Origin: Syntrophomonas sp. UBA4807
GTDB taxonomy: Bacteria; Bacillota; Syntrophomonadia; Syntrophomonadales; Syntrophomonadaceae
Direction of reading: 5' to 3'
Length of the DNA: 9,118 nt
Assembly (NCBI GenBank): GCA_002402575.1
Contig: DHGD01000146.1
Coordinates: forward strand, 12,641 to 21,758
How positions within the stretch are numbered: the first letter of the stretch is position 1; every line of letters begins with the position of its first letter. This document shows, one piece after another, positions 1 through 6,829 of this stretch. The position numbers and the translations under genes were made by a program. Under the pieces are notes generated by a model that did no database searches, was not told where the DNA came from, and was given only the letters and a program-made list of their open reading frames with translations.

Positions 1-1
1 G

Positions 2-967
2 TTGCGCTTGACCGAGGTCAGCCAGAACTTCCGCTCTTATTCCGAGGAGGATATCAAGAAGGCCTATGAGAGTGCCAGAGAATTGCAATTAAGGCTATTA
101 GACCTCTGCCAGAGCGATATGTACATGCGCAAGAGAAGGGAGGAATTGAGCCGCAGCATCAGCAGATTCCGCGCCATAAATAAAAAGGCCGAAGACTTTC
201 TTAATTCCACCGGTTTTGCGCTCAAGATTCTGCGGGGGAATGTCGAAAGGATAAATGAAACTATCGAGGACTCACTCAGAAAGAGCCAGTTGGGGATCTG
301 GATAATACAATCCCAAGAGGCTGAAAGGCGTAAGATCGCCCGAGACCTGCATGACGGCCCGGCCCAGAACCTGGCTAGCATGATGATCCGCCTGGATCTT
401 ATTCAGCACCTGTGGGGGGGCGACGTAAAACGCATTTACGAGGAGATCGACAATATCAAACATATGGCTTCAGAAAGCCTGGGAGATATCCGCCGCCTGA
501 TGTTTGATCTGAAACCTTCGCTGCTGCATGAAGACAATTTCAGCTCCACACTGAGTGATTTCTTTCGGGACTATGGCGCCAAGTATGATCTGGATATCGA
601 GTTTGTGGTTTTCGGAGCCAAGAAGAAATATGATATGTCCTTGGAAATTGCGCTGTTCAGGATGGTTCAGGAGGCTGTTACCAATATCCGCAAGCACTCC
701 GGAGCCAGGAAGGCTCTGGTCAAAATGGAAGACAAAGGCCGCAGTCTCACCCTGGTAATCAAAGACGAAGGTTGCGGCTTCGATTTGGAGAGGGTCGCCA
801 ATAAGTCTGAGAGCTATGGAATTATAGGCATGAAAGAACGGGTGGAGCTGCTGGGCGGACAAGTGGAGATTATCTCCGTACCGGACAAGGGAACACAGGT
901 GATCATAACGGTGCCGTTGGAGGGAGATGCCAATGATGGATCAAATACGAGTTGTCATAGCGGATGA
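2..967 (+). CDS. degS: DegS-type sensor histidine kinase, 5'-truncated by window edge
   Basis: Cytoplasmic sensor kinase that autophosphorylates on histidine and passes phosphate to DegU. The visible 321 residues begin inside the coiled-coil sensor region: the first visible stretch (RLTEVSQNF then SYSEEDIKKAYE) resembles the part of Bacillus DegS that starts about 70 residues in, so the TTG at position 2 is an internal codon and the true start lies upstream. Order seen: helical sensor/linker (about 1-100), HisKA_3 dimerisation helix with phospho-acceptor His117 in ARDLHDGPAQN, the RRLMFDLKP segment (164-172), then the HATPase domain with N-box Asn228 (VQEAVTN), G1 box D255-x-G-x-G and the YGIIGMKERV motif from 272. 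No membrane segment is visible, as for DegS. The C-terminus runs about 15 residues past the usual end because the gene overlaps degU by 35 nt, which suggests translational coupling. Family assignment is firm; the stimulus cannot be read from the sequence. Confidence 0.95.
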   Translation: MRLTEVSQNFRSYSEEDIKKAYESARELQLRLLDLCQSDMYMRKRREELSRSISRFRAINKKAEDFLNSTGFALKILRGNVERINETIEDSLRKSQLGIWIIQSQEAERRKIARDLHDGPAQNLASMMIRLDLIQHLWGGDVKRIYEEIDNIKHMASESLGDIRRLMFDLKPSLLHEDNFSSTLSDFFRDYGAKYDLDIEFVVFGAKKKYDMSLEIALFRMVQEAVTNIRKHSGARKALVKMEDKGRSLTLVIKDEGCGFDLERVANKSESYGIIGMKERVELLGGQVEIISVPDKGTQVIITVPLEGDANDGSNTSCHSG

Positions 968-1589
968 TCATGTCCTGGTAAGGGAAGGACTGCGCAAACT
1001 TCTGGAACTGGACCAGGCCATCGAGGTGATCACCGAGGTTGGCGACGGCCAGGGAGCCATAAATATCGCCCGCAAAGAAAAACCTGACATTATCCTCATG
1101 GATGTGAATATGCCGGGCACCAACGGGGTTGTGGCCACACAGGTCATTAAAAGGGAGCTGCCCTCGACCCGCATAATCGCTCTGACTATCTACGAGGATG
1201 AAGAAGTGGTGGAAATGGTGAAAGCAGGAGTGTCGGCCTATGTGCTCAAAGATGTGGCCGGCAGTGAATTGATCGACACCATCCATCGTGTCATTGACGG
1301 AGAAATCGTCATCCATCCTCGCGTTGCCAACCGCCTGGTCAAGGAGTTGACCCGCAATGATAAAAAGGAAGATGACGTGAAGCTCACCAAGCGGGAGAAG
1401 GATGTTTTGACCCTGTTGGTTAAAGGCAATTCCAATAAGGATATGGCCGATACCCTGTTCATCAGTGAAAAAACCGTAAAAAACCACCTCACCAGCATAT
1501 TTCGCAAACTCAACGTAAAGGACCGCACCCAGGCTGCAGTCTATGCGCTAAGAAACGACATTGTTACCGACGAACAAGATCAGGACTAG
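933..1589 (+). CDS. degU: DegU-family response regulator (NarL/LuxR type)
   Basis: DNA-binding response regulator, cognate partner of the overlapping DegS. With the start at 933 it is 218 residues. The receiver domain (about 5-120) shows the acidic pair D11-D12, phospho-acceptor D57 in ILMDVNMPG, T85 and K106 (YVLKD). The LuxR-type helix-turn-helix follows at about 149-207 (LTKREKDVLTLL, then ISEKTVKNHLTSI), with the ending DRTQAAVYALRN typical of DegU. Start choice: an ATG at 927 directly abuts the Shine-Dalgarno GGAGGGAG (919-926), whereas ATG 933 leaves about 8 nt from GGAGGG; ATG 936 is also possible. The inter-domain linker is shorter than in Bacillus subtilis DegU (229 aa). In the family DegU controls flagellar, exoenzyme and competence genes; its position next to the flagellar late genes supports a motility role here. 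Confidence 0.95.
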   Translation: MMDQIRVVIADDHVLVREGLRKLLELDQAIEVITEVGDGQGAINIARKEKPDIILMDVNMPGTNGVVATQVIKRELPSTRIIALTIYEDEEVVEMVKAGVSAYVLKDVAGSELIDTIHRVIDGEIVIHPRVANRLVKELTRNDKKEDDVKLTKREKDVLTLLVKGNSNKDMADTLFISEKTVKNHLTSIFRKLNVKDRTQAAVYALRNDIVTDEQDQD

Positions 1590-1659
1590 TCATTATCAGG
1601 AATGATTCGGCCTCCGGATAGCATATTATGTACAAATAGGCTTGAAGGAGGTTATTTAT

Positions 1660-1833
1660 ATGGCTTTCTTCTTAAAAGTAGCAGTGTTTTCAGTATGGGT
1701 AGTCATTATGGCGGCAGTTATAATTGGCAGCATACAGGGCTCCAAGCGGATTAAACGCGGACGCCGCCAGGAGAGGACCAAACCGGCCGCAGAAAAGGAA
1801 ATCGGCCGGTATTTTTCCATTCAGCTGTTATAA
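1660..1833 (+). CDS. 57-aa single-span membrane protein, function unknown
   Basis: Not recognised. An excellent Shine-Dalgarno AAGGAGG (1645-1651) sits 8 nt before ATG 1660, so the real start is this ATG and not the in-frame TTG at 1642, which would place the ribosome site inside the gene. The product has one strongly hydrophobic helix at about residues 3-28 (FFLKVAVFSVWVVIMAAVII), followed by a short very basic stretch (KRIKRGRRQERTK) and a polar tail ending at 57. The positive charge after the helix predicts a C-terminus in the cytoplasm. It lies 70 nt after degU and 164 nt before comFC, in the place where Bacillus has fakBA, comFA and comFB. Ribosome site and membrane topology make it a likely real gene; no function can be given. 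Confidence 0.72.
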   Translation: MAFFLKVAVFSVWVVIMAAVIIGSIQGSKRIKRGRRQERTKPAAEKEIGRYFSIQLL

Positions 1834-1870
1834 TATGACTGGCGGCTATTGGCGGGGGACAACCGCTTGA

Positions 1871-1917
1871 TTGACGAAAGCTTATTTTGACCATGTTATT
1901 TCCCAGCCGGCTATATT
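1871..1917 (+). promoter_or_regulatory. Candidate sigma-A promoter(s) upstream of comFC
   Basis: TTGACG (1871-1876), 17 nt, then TGTTAT (1894-1899) gives a housekeeping-type promoter with matches of 5/6 and 4/6. A second overlapping pair, TTGACC (1887-1892) and TATATT (1912-1917), has a 19-nt spacer and is weaker. Both would start a transcript that includes the inverted repeat at 1936-1964 and then comFC. Seen by eye only; the region is AT-rich, so chance matches are possible. Confidence 0.4.
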
Positions 1918-1935
1918 ATGATTAAGATATGTTTT

Positions 1936-1964
1936 GCCGTATGTCGGGGTAAGACTCATACGGC
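1936..1964 (+). repeat. 8-bp perfect inverted repeat in the comFC leader
   Basis: GCCGTATG (1936-1943) and CATACGGC (1957-1964) are exact reverse complements separated by 13 nt, and are followed by the T-rich stretch CGTTATTATATTT (1965-1977). In RNA this forms a stem-loop about 20 nt before the comFC ribosome site (AAGGAGAGG, 1984-1992). It could be a weak terminator or attenuator (the T tract is interrupted), a protein operator, or a leader hairpin. Confidence 0.5.
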
Positions 1965-1997
1965 CGTTATTATATTTGGCGGAAAGGAGAGGGTTGG

Positions 1998-2720
1998 GTG
2001 TTGAATTTCTTAATGGATATCCTTTTCCCTGAAACTGTTTGCTGCGTGTGCCGGGAGCCGGGAAGATACAGCAGCCGCCATCCCTGGTGTGAAAAGTGTG
2101 CCCGAGAAATGCGGGAGGCCCAAACCTGTCTGCCAAATTGCGACCTGTGCGGCAAATATCTGGAGACCGATGCGCAACTTTGCCTTGACTGCCAGACCAA
2201 CCCCCCCGGCTTTAATATCGCCCGCGCGGTAGGTCCTTACGAAAAGGACGGGTACCGCATCGCCATTAAGGTTTTAAAGTTTTTAGGACGCAAATACCTG
2301 GCCGGACAGATGGGACGCATGATGGCTGAAGTGGTCAAAAATGAACCTCGCTTTAGCCCCCTTGATATTATAATCCCTGTGCCAGCCTCGCTGGGCAGCC
2401 TGAATCAGCGCGGCTTTAATCAGACCGAGATACTGGCTAAACACATTGCCCGGCAGCTCAAGCTGCCTATGGACAAAAATTTGTTACTAAGGGTAAAAGA
2501 AACCCCGGCGCAAAGGGAATTGACCAGGGAAGAACGGGAGAAAAACCTGCTGTGCGCCTTTGAGGTCAGGGATCCTGAAAAAATAAAAGGAAAGAATATT
2601 CTGCTGGTTGACGATGTATATACTACAGGTTCTACCGCTCGGGAATGCACCCGCAGCTTTAAGCGGGCCGGAGCCGGAAGGGTTTCGGTGATAACCTGGG
2701 CGACCGGCAAAGGGTTCTAG
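1998..2720 (+). CDS. comFC: ComFC-family phosphoribosyltransferase-like protein
   Basis: ComF/GntX-type protein of 240 residues, close to the family length. The N-terminus carries two pairs of CX2C knuckles (C15/C18 with C31/C34, and C48/C51 with C62/C65) expected to bind zinc. The C-terminal half is a type I phosphoribosyltransferase fold with the PRPP-binding loop ILLVDDVYTTGST (201-213); the family motif with RGFNQ (about residues 138-142) is also present. In naturally competent bacteria ComFC is needed for DNA uptake, but homologues are widespread in non-competent species and the exact substrate is unsettled. No comFA or comFB is visible here, so transformation cannot be inferred. The start is GTG 1998 after AAGGAGAGG; TTG 2001 is an alternative. 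yvyF follows after 17 nt, indicating one operon. Confidence 0.9.
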   Translation: MLNFLMDILFPETVCCVCREPGRYSSRHPWCEKCAREMREAQTCLPNCDLCGKYLETDAQLCLDCQTNPPGFNIARAVGPYEKDGYRIAIKVLKFLGRKYLAGQMGRMMAEVVKNEPRFSPLDIIIPVPASLGSLNQRGFNQTEILAKHIARQLKLPMDKNLLLRVKETPAQRELTREEREKNLLCAFEVRDPEKIKGKNILLVDDVYTTGSTARECTRSFKRAGAGRVSVITWATGKGF

Positions 2721-2737
2721 TTAAGGAGGCCATCGCT

Positions 2738-3142
2738 ATGGCGGATTTGAGGAATTGCAGACAATGTGGACGGGTTTTCGCTTCATCCGGAGGCAACTTG
2801 TGCCGCAAATGTAGTGAGCAAATTGATGAAGACTTTCGACTGGTACGAAAATACGTGCGCGACCATAACGGGGCTGATGTCCTGGAGGTTTCCAAGGCCA
2901 CCGGGGTGAAAGAAGAAATCATTTTACAGTTCCTGCGCGAAGGCCGCTTGATATCAAGGGGCTTCGTATCCAGCCTGAAATGCGAGCGTTGCTCGGTCAA
3001 GATTGACAGCGGGCGCCTTTGTCCGCGTTGCCTTTTCGATTTGAACCAGCAGTTTCAGGGAGTGATGCCGGTGGCGGAGAAAGAAAAACCCTGCTCAGCG
3101 GCGCGCGATCAAATGTACATCAATAAACTGGGCGGCAAATAA
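2738..3142 (+). CDS. yvyF: YvyF family flagellar operon protein (zinc-ribbon type)
   Basis: 134-residue protein matching the YvyF group found beside flgM in Firmicutes. It has four CX2C pairs: C7/C10 and C22/C25 at the N-terminus, C82/C85 and C95/C98 toward the C-terminus, suggesting two zinc knuckles. Between them (about 48-72, VLEVSKATGVKEEIILQFL) lies a winged-helix-like turn segment ending in REGRLI, as in the Bacillus protein. A strong Shine-Dalgarno AAGGAGG (2723-2729) sits 8 nt before ATG 2738. In Bacillus it precedes flgM as here and its biochemical role is poorly defined; a nucleic-acid or regulatory role is an inference from the zinc knuckles and helix-turn-helix-like middle. Confidence 0.88.
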   Translation: MADLRNCRQCGRVFASSGGNLCRKCSEQIDEDFRLVRKYVRDHNGADVLEVSKATGVKEEIILQFLREGRLISRGFVSSLKCERCSVKIDSGRLCPRCLFDLNQQFQGVMPVAEKEKPCSAARDQMYINKLGGK

Positions 3143-3151
3143 ATTCGGCCT

Positions 3152-3286
3152 GGAGGTTGTTTAATGAATTGACCCCTGATATTGAGAAAAAAAGCTAATT
3201 TTAAAGCATCAGCCACAAATTATTGGTATTCGCGGTTAAAGAACCGGAGCGTTTTAGACGATTTTCTAAAACAGCTAGATGTATGA
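3152..3286 (+). other. Strong ribosome site with two-codon ORF, then an open frame after UGA
   Basis: GGAGG (3152-3156) lies 7 nt before ATG 3164, which is followed at once by AAT and TGA (3170-3172). Reading on in the same frame past the TGA there are 37 sense codons, ending in TGA 3284-3286, which overlaps the flgM ribosome site (GAGGTGG, 3285-3291). This could be a leader minigene, the remains of a small operon gene killed by a nonsense mutation, or chance. No stem able to act as a selenocysteine insertion element is obvious just after the TGA. Confidence 0.35.
3237..3264 (+). promoter_or_regulatory. Candidate sigma-D (FliA/sigma-28) promoter of flgM
   Basis: TAAAGAA (3237-3243), 13 nt, then GACGATTT (3257-3264) resembles the flagellar sigma consensus TAAA...GCCGATAA, with TAAA and the -10 box separated by 16 nt. 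The -10 box ends 32 nt before the flgM ATG at 3297. Bacillus flgM also has a SigD-dependent promoter, and the candidate upstream of fliW has the same spacing. The -10 match is imperfect (GACGATTT for GCCGATAA). Confidence 0.5.
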
Positions 3287-3296
3287 GGTGGGAACC

Positions 3297-3593
3297 ATGA
3301 TAATTTCTAAAACTCAGGTGCAAAACATTCTAAAAACATACGCGCGCGACTACAAACTGAACCCGACCGAAACCGTGCGCAGCCAGAGCGTGGCTAAAAG
3401 AGACGAGCTCATGATCTCCGATGCCAGCCGACTCAAACAAAAAGTAATGCAGGCGGTCAAACAGACCGACGACATCCGTATGGATAAAGTTACCGCCCTG
3501 CAGCAGAGCATCTCCACCGGGACTTATACTCTGGCCGATGATGAAGTTGCGGAGAAAATCATTCAGAGAGCTATCGTCGATAAGCTCGTTTAG
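3297..3593 (+). CDS. flgM: FlgM, anti-sigma-28 factor
   Basis: Negative regulator that binds the flagellar sigma factor SigD/FliA and releases it after hook completion. With start ATG 3297 it is 98 residues; the in-frame ATG at 3279 lies upstream of the ribosome site GAGGTGG (3285-3291) and is rejected. The N-terminal half is polar and probably disordered. The C-terminal sigma-binding part shows the family pattern DKVTALQQSIS-G-Y, then VAEKIIQ (about 63-90), preceded by the ISDASRLKQ segment (40-48) that usually marks FlgM in Firmicutes. It heads the flgM-flgN-flgK-flgL block; flgN starts 12 nt downstream. Confidence 0.93.
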   Translation: MIISKTQVQNILKTYARDYKLNPTETVRSQSVAKRDELMISDASRLKQKVMQAVKQTDDIRMDKVTALQQSISTGTYTLADDEVAEKIIQRAIVDKLV

Positions 3594-3605
3594 AAGCGGT
3601 GAGTT

Positions 3606-4100
3606 ATGGAACAGAAATACCTTGAATTAATCGGGCTGATGGAACAAGTCCACATAGTTTTGGAAAGACTCGTGGCCCTGGCTCAGGAGAAAAAGAGGCT
3701 GATTATTCAAGGAAATGTCAAAGAATTGGATAATTTGATCCGCGAAGAGGGCCTCGTCATTACAGAACTTGAAAAATGGGAAGGCGCTCGGTTTCGTGCC
3801 CAGAAACAGATATATCCGCACCAGCCGGCTCTAAACGCCCGCGATTTGCTGCGACTTTTGGCATCAGACTGTCCTCATCTCAGCGCCGCCTTTCCAGACG
3901 CGCTGATTGGCCTGGAGACCAGCCTGGAAAGCTTGAGGAACCTGAATGAGCACAACCATGAACTATTACAGCAATCCCTGAACCATATAGCCTTCCTGGA
4001 AGCCGCCTTAGTAGGCGACCAACCCGGGCTCTACTCCCAAAATGGACTGCAGGCGGGAGAGACTAGAACCAGGCTCAATCTGCTGGACCGCAGAGTATAA
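3606..4100 (+). CDS. flgN: FlgN-type export chaperone for FlgK/FlgL
   Basis: 164-residue, largely helical protein. Residues 1-60 contain a long hydrophobic heptad-like helix (EQKYLELIGLMEQVHIVLERL and onward), and a second helical block lies at about 100-135, as in the FlgN/YvyG family. FlgN keeps FlgK and FlgL unfolded and delivers them to the flagellar type III export gate. Identification rests mainly on length, helicity and position between flgM and flgK, because the family diverges strongly in sequence. The ribosome site before ATG 3606 is weak (GGTGAG, close to the start), so translation may be coupled to flgM. The gap to flgK is 28 nt. Confidence 0.88.
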   Translation: MEQKYLELIGLMEQVHIVLERLVALAQEKKRLIIQGNVKELDNLIREEGLVITELEKWEGARFRAQKQIYPHQPALNARDLLRLLASDCPHLSAAFPDALIGLETSLESLRNLNEHNHELLQQSLNHIAFLEAALVGDQPGLYSQNGLQAGETRTRLNLLDRRV

Positions 4101-4128
4101 CATTCAAGATGGAAATGAGGGAAGCCGG

Positions 4129-5655
4129 GTGTCATTTCTAGGATTGGAAATCGGAAAGCGGGCTATAACCTCACAACAGACCGCTTTGACCATCACCGGC
4201 CATAATATTGCGAATGCCAATACGGCTGGCTATACACGGCAGGTGGCCCAACTGCAGACTACCATACCTTATTGCGCGCCATCGTTCACCACCGCCATGC
4301 AGGTGGGGCAGTTGGGCACCGGCGTGGAAGTAGGTACCATCGAGCGCATTCGCGAACAGTTCCTGGACAATCAGTACCGCAACGAAAATAAGGCAGGTGG
4401 CTACTGGCAGAGCGTTGCCGAGGCCATCAGCAAAATGGAAGTTATCATCAACGAGCCATCTGATTCTGGCCTGCGCGAGGTGATGGACCAATTTTGGGAG
4501 GCCTGGCAGGACCTGGTCAGCAATCCGGAAAACGATTCTGCCCGAACCGTAGTAGCCGAACGCGGCGCGACCTTGGCCGACACCTTTAATCACACCTACC
4601 GGCAGTTGGTGGAACTGCGCGTTGACATCAACTCCATTCTGGACACCAAAGTACAGGACATCAACTCCACCGCAGAACAGATCAGGGACTTAAATGAACA
4701 GATCCTGGCCATCAAGGTCTCCGGACAACAGCCCAATGATCTTCTTGACCGGCGTGATCTGCTGCTCGATCAGCTGAGTAGAATAGCTGATATACAGGTT
4801 TTTGAAGAATCCAACGGGATGGTCGCGGTGCAGTTGGGAGGCAGGGCCCTGGTGCAGGGGCTCAACTTCAGTTCGCTGGATACGGTGGCCGATGCCGAGG
4901 GAATGCAGATGATCGTATGGCAGGATACCCGGGTTAAAACTCAGATCAGCGGAGGCGAATTAAAAGGACTGTTAGACATCAGGGGTGCTTCTGCCTTGCC
5001 CGCCGATGCCTCTTCGCAATACCGGGGTCTGGTCCCGGAAATGATAGACAAGCTCAATGAATTGGCACGGGCTATCGTGGTAGAGACCAACAGAGTCCAC
5101 CAACAGGGCTTCAGCTTGCTCAACCAGAGCGGTACTCCCGATGGCGCCAATTTCTTCGATCAGCCCCTGGATCCGGATACGGTAAGCGACTGGTCACAAT
5201 ATATTAAAGTGTCTGACGCCATCCTGGATGATCCCCGGGGAATAGCCGCAGCCGGTCTGCGCACCTGGGGAGATGCGACGAGCGGAGGTGATCCGGTTCC
5301 GCCAGCCCTGCCTGTGCCTATTAATTTCGGCGACGGCAGCAATGCCCTCAACCTGGCTCAGCTCAAACACGCCCTGATCATCGACGGGGCCATGACCATG
5401 GACGACTTCTGGCGCTCGCTGACTTCCACCATAGGGGTGCAAGGCCAGCAGGCTGAGCGTATGGCGGAAAACCAGGAAAACCTGGTGGGGGAATTGGACA
5501 ACAAGCGGCAGAGCGTCTCCGGGGTATCCCTGGACGAGGAGATGACCAATATGATCCGCTATCAGCACGCATACAACGCGGCCGCCCGCTTCATAACCGC
5601 CATAGACGAACAATTGGATCTGGTGGTTAACCGGCTGGGCCTGGTGGGGAGGTAG
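4129..5655 (+). CDS. flgK: FlgK, hook-filament junction protein 1 (HAP1)
   Basis: 508 residues, matching the roughly 507 of Bacillus FlgK. The N-terminal D0 helix LGLEIGKRAITSQQTAL followed by HNIANANTAGYTRQ (25-38) is the rod/hook/HAP signature. The C-terminus has VSGVSLDEEMTNMIRYQHAY and a final helix (AARFITAIDEQLDLVVN), the usual D0 partner. The middle holds the exposed, variable domain. An open frame extends upstream to 4042, but that part lies inside flgN in another frame; GTG 4129, 7 nt after GAGGG (4117-4121), gives the canonical MSFLGLEIG start. FlgK sits between hook and filament, is exported with the help of FlgN, and is assembled before FlgL. Confidence 0.96.
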   Translation: MSFLGLEIGKRAITSQQTALTITGHNIANANTAGYTRQVAQLQTTIPYCAPSFTTAMQVGQLGTGVEVGTIERIREQFLDNQYRNENKAGGYWQSVAEAISKMEVIINEPSDSGLREVMDQFWEAWQDLVSNPENDSARTVVAERGATLADTFNHTYRQLVELRVDINSILDTKVQDINSTAEQIRDLNEQILAIKVSGQQPNDLLDRRDLLLDQLSRIADIQVFEESNGMVAVQLGGRALVQGLNFSSLDTVADAEGMQMIVWQDTRVKTQISGGELKGLLDIRGASALPADASSQYRGLVPEMIDKLNELARAIVVETNRVHQQGFSLLNQSGTPDGANFFDQPLDPDTVSDWSQYIKVSDAILDDPRGIAAAGLRTWGDATSGGDPVPPALPVPINFGDGSNALNLAQLKHALIIDGAMTMDDFWRSLTSTIGVQGQQAERMAENQENLVGELDNKRQSVSGVSLDEEMTNMIRYQHAYNAAARFITAIDEQLDLVVNRLGLVGR

Positions 5656-5660
5656 AATAA

Positions 5661-6563
5661 ATGCGCATTACTTCGGCTATGATGGTCAATGACCTGGTTA
5701 GAAATCTCAATACCAATACCCAGCGCCTGGATGAATTTCAGCGCCAGCTTTCCACGGGACGCAAGATCAACCAGCCTTCCGACAATCCTTCCGGGCTGGT
5801 CAAAGCCCTGCGATTGCGCACCGCCTTGACTGAAAACGAACAGTTTCTGGCCAATATAAACGAAGCCAACAGCTTTATGGAAACCACTGACGGCGCCCTC
5901 AACAACATCAATGAGATCCTGCAGCGGGTGCGCGAGCTGGCGGTAAAAGCCGGTACCGGCAGCAATGCCGGGGATGATATGCGGGCTATCTCGGCCGAAA
6001 TGAAACAGCTTCAGGAGCAGCTGCAACTGGTGGCCAACAGCACCTATGGCTCCAAATACATCTTTGCCGGCACCAATGTTACCCAGGCGCCGTGCTCAGG
6101 GGACAACTGGACTGGGAACTCGCGGCTTTTAGAGTCTGAAATCGGCATTGGGGTCAAGGTGGCCTTAAACCTCGATATGAAGGACTTCTTCGGCAATCCC
6201 AGCGGAGTTGACGGGGCGGGAAATCCTGACGGGGGAGTATTCGAGCTGGTTAACCGACTTATTGATACCATTGATGCTGCCGATTACAGCGGCGTCAGCG
6301 CCATGCTGGAGGATGTCGACGCCAAGATCGGCGAGCTTCTGGGCAATCGCGCCGTGGTGGGAGCGCGCCTCAACCGCATGGAATTGCAGCAAAACCGTCT
6401 GGAGGAGGCGGAGGTATCACTGACCACGCTTTTGGGCGGAGTTGAGGATGCCGATATCGAAGAGGTTATTATGAATCTGAGAATGCAGGAAAATGTATAT
6501 AATTCCTGCCTGGCTGCCGGGGCGCGTATCATCCAGCCTACCCTGGTCGATTATCTGAGCTAA
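5661..6563 (+). CDS. flgL: FlgL, hook-filament junction protein 3 (HAP3)
   Basis: 300-residue flagellin-like junction protein, close to the 298 of Bacillus FlgL. The N-terminal flagellin domain begins MRITSAMMVNDLVRNLN and carries the LSTGRKINQPSDNPSG motif (about 31-46), then long helices to about 130 (QRVRELAVKAGTGS, SKYIFAGTN). The C-terminal helix has the flagellin-like pattern ALL-type coil ending NLRMQENVYNSCLAAGARI. The ATG at 5661 has GGGGAGG (5646-5652) inside the end of flgK, 8 nt upstream, so flgK and flgL are tightly linked. It contains two cysteines (in the APCSGDN and NSCLAAG segments), uncommon in flagellin-like proteins. The gene is followed by 346 nt without a gene. Confidence 0.95.
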   Translation: MRITSAMMVNDLVRNLNTNTQRLDEFQRQLSTGRKINQPSDNPSGLVKALRLRTALTENEQFLANINEANSFMETTDGALNNINEILQRVRELAVKAGTGSNAGDDMRAISAEMKQLQEQLQLVANSTYGSKYIFAGTNVTQAPCSGDNWTGNSRLLESEIGIGVKVALNLDMKDFFGNPSGVDGAGNPDGGVFELVNRLIDTIDAADYSGVSAMLEDVDAKIGELLGNRAVVGARLNRMELQQNRLEEAEVSLTTLLGGVEDADIEEVIMNLRMQENVYNSCLAAGARIIQPTLVDYLS

Positions 6564-6610
6564 TTCTGAACTCATTATGGGATTGCATTAATTAGGGCGA
6601 ATCCTAAGTA

Positions 6611-6650
6611 CCTCTGCTCGACCTCACTTAGGGATGACGCAGGGGTTTTG
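6611..6650 (+). terminator. Possible weak terminator after flgL
   Basis: CCTCTGC (6611-6617) can pair with GCAGGGG (6639-6645; one G-U pair), directly followed by TTTTG. The loop is long (21 nt) and the T run short, so this is weak. The stem competes with another, ATCCTAAGT (6601-6609) with ACTTAGGGAT (6626-6635), whose 3' strand lies in the loop. Mutually exclusive stems of this kind are the layout of an attenuator, but with no known ligand-binding motif recognised. Confidence 0.35.
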
Positions 6651-6829
6651 TCTATAAGCCGGATTGAACCCGGCCCCGCTTAGACGCTTGGCGGCAGCCA
6701 GGCCCCCCAGTTTCCAACGGCTGTATTGGGTACGGCATCATCTGTCCGGCCCCGCGTTGCCAAGGGAGATGAAAGTGCCATTTATATACGGGACTAGCGG
6801 CCAAACATCTTATAAACAGCAGATTGTTA

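Noticed and set aside
903..1487. Long minus-strand open frame opposite degU, and similar ones opposite flgK, flgL and fliD.
   Set aside because: They are shadows of well-identified genes, without ribosome sites or recognisable products.
1605..1619. Hairpin ATTCGG-CCT-CCGGAT after degU as terminator.
   Set aside because: Six pairs including a G-U and no T run follow; too weak to call.
3170..3172. UGA as a selenocysteine or tryptophan codon in the small frame before flgM.
   Set aside because: No hairpin suitable as a selenocysteine insertion element follows, and other genes in the window use TGA as stop and TGG for tryptophan.
4042..4128. In-frame upstream extension of flgK.
   Set aside because: It overlaps flgN in another frame, has no homology to the FlgK N-terminus, and GTG 4129 has a well-placed ribosome site.
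6650..6685. ATAAGCCGGATT resembles the complement of the conserved 3' part of RNase P RNA, and GCCGG-loop-CCGGC resembles a tRNA T-arm on the minus strand.
   Set aside because: The rest of RNase P RNA (for example the complement of GAGGAAAGTCC) is absent within the available space, and no acceptor, D or anticodon arm can be drawn. The segment is explained as a local hairpin.
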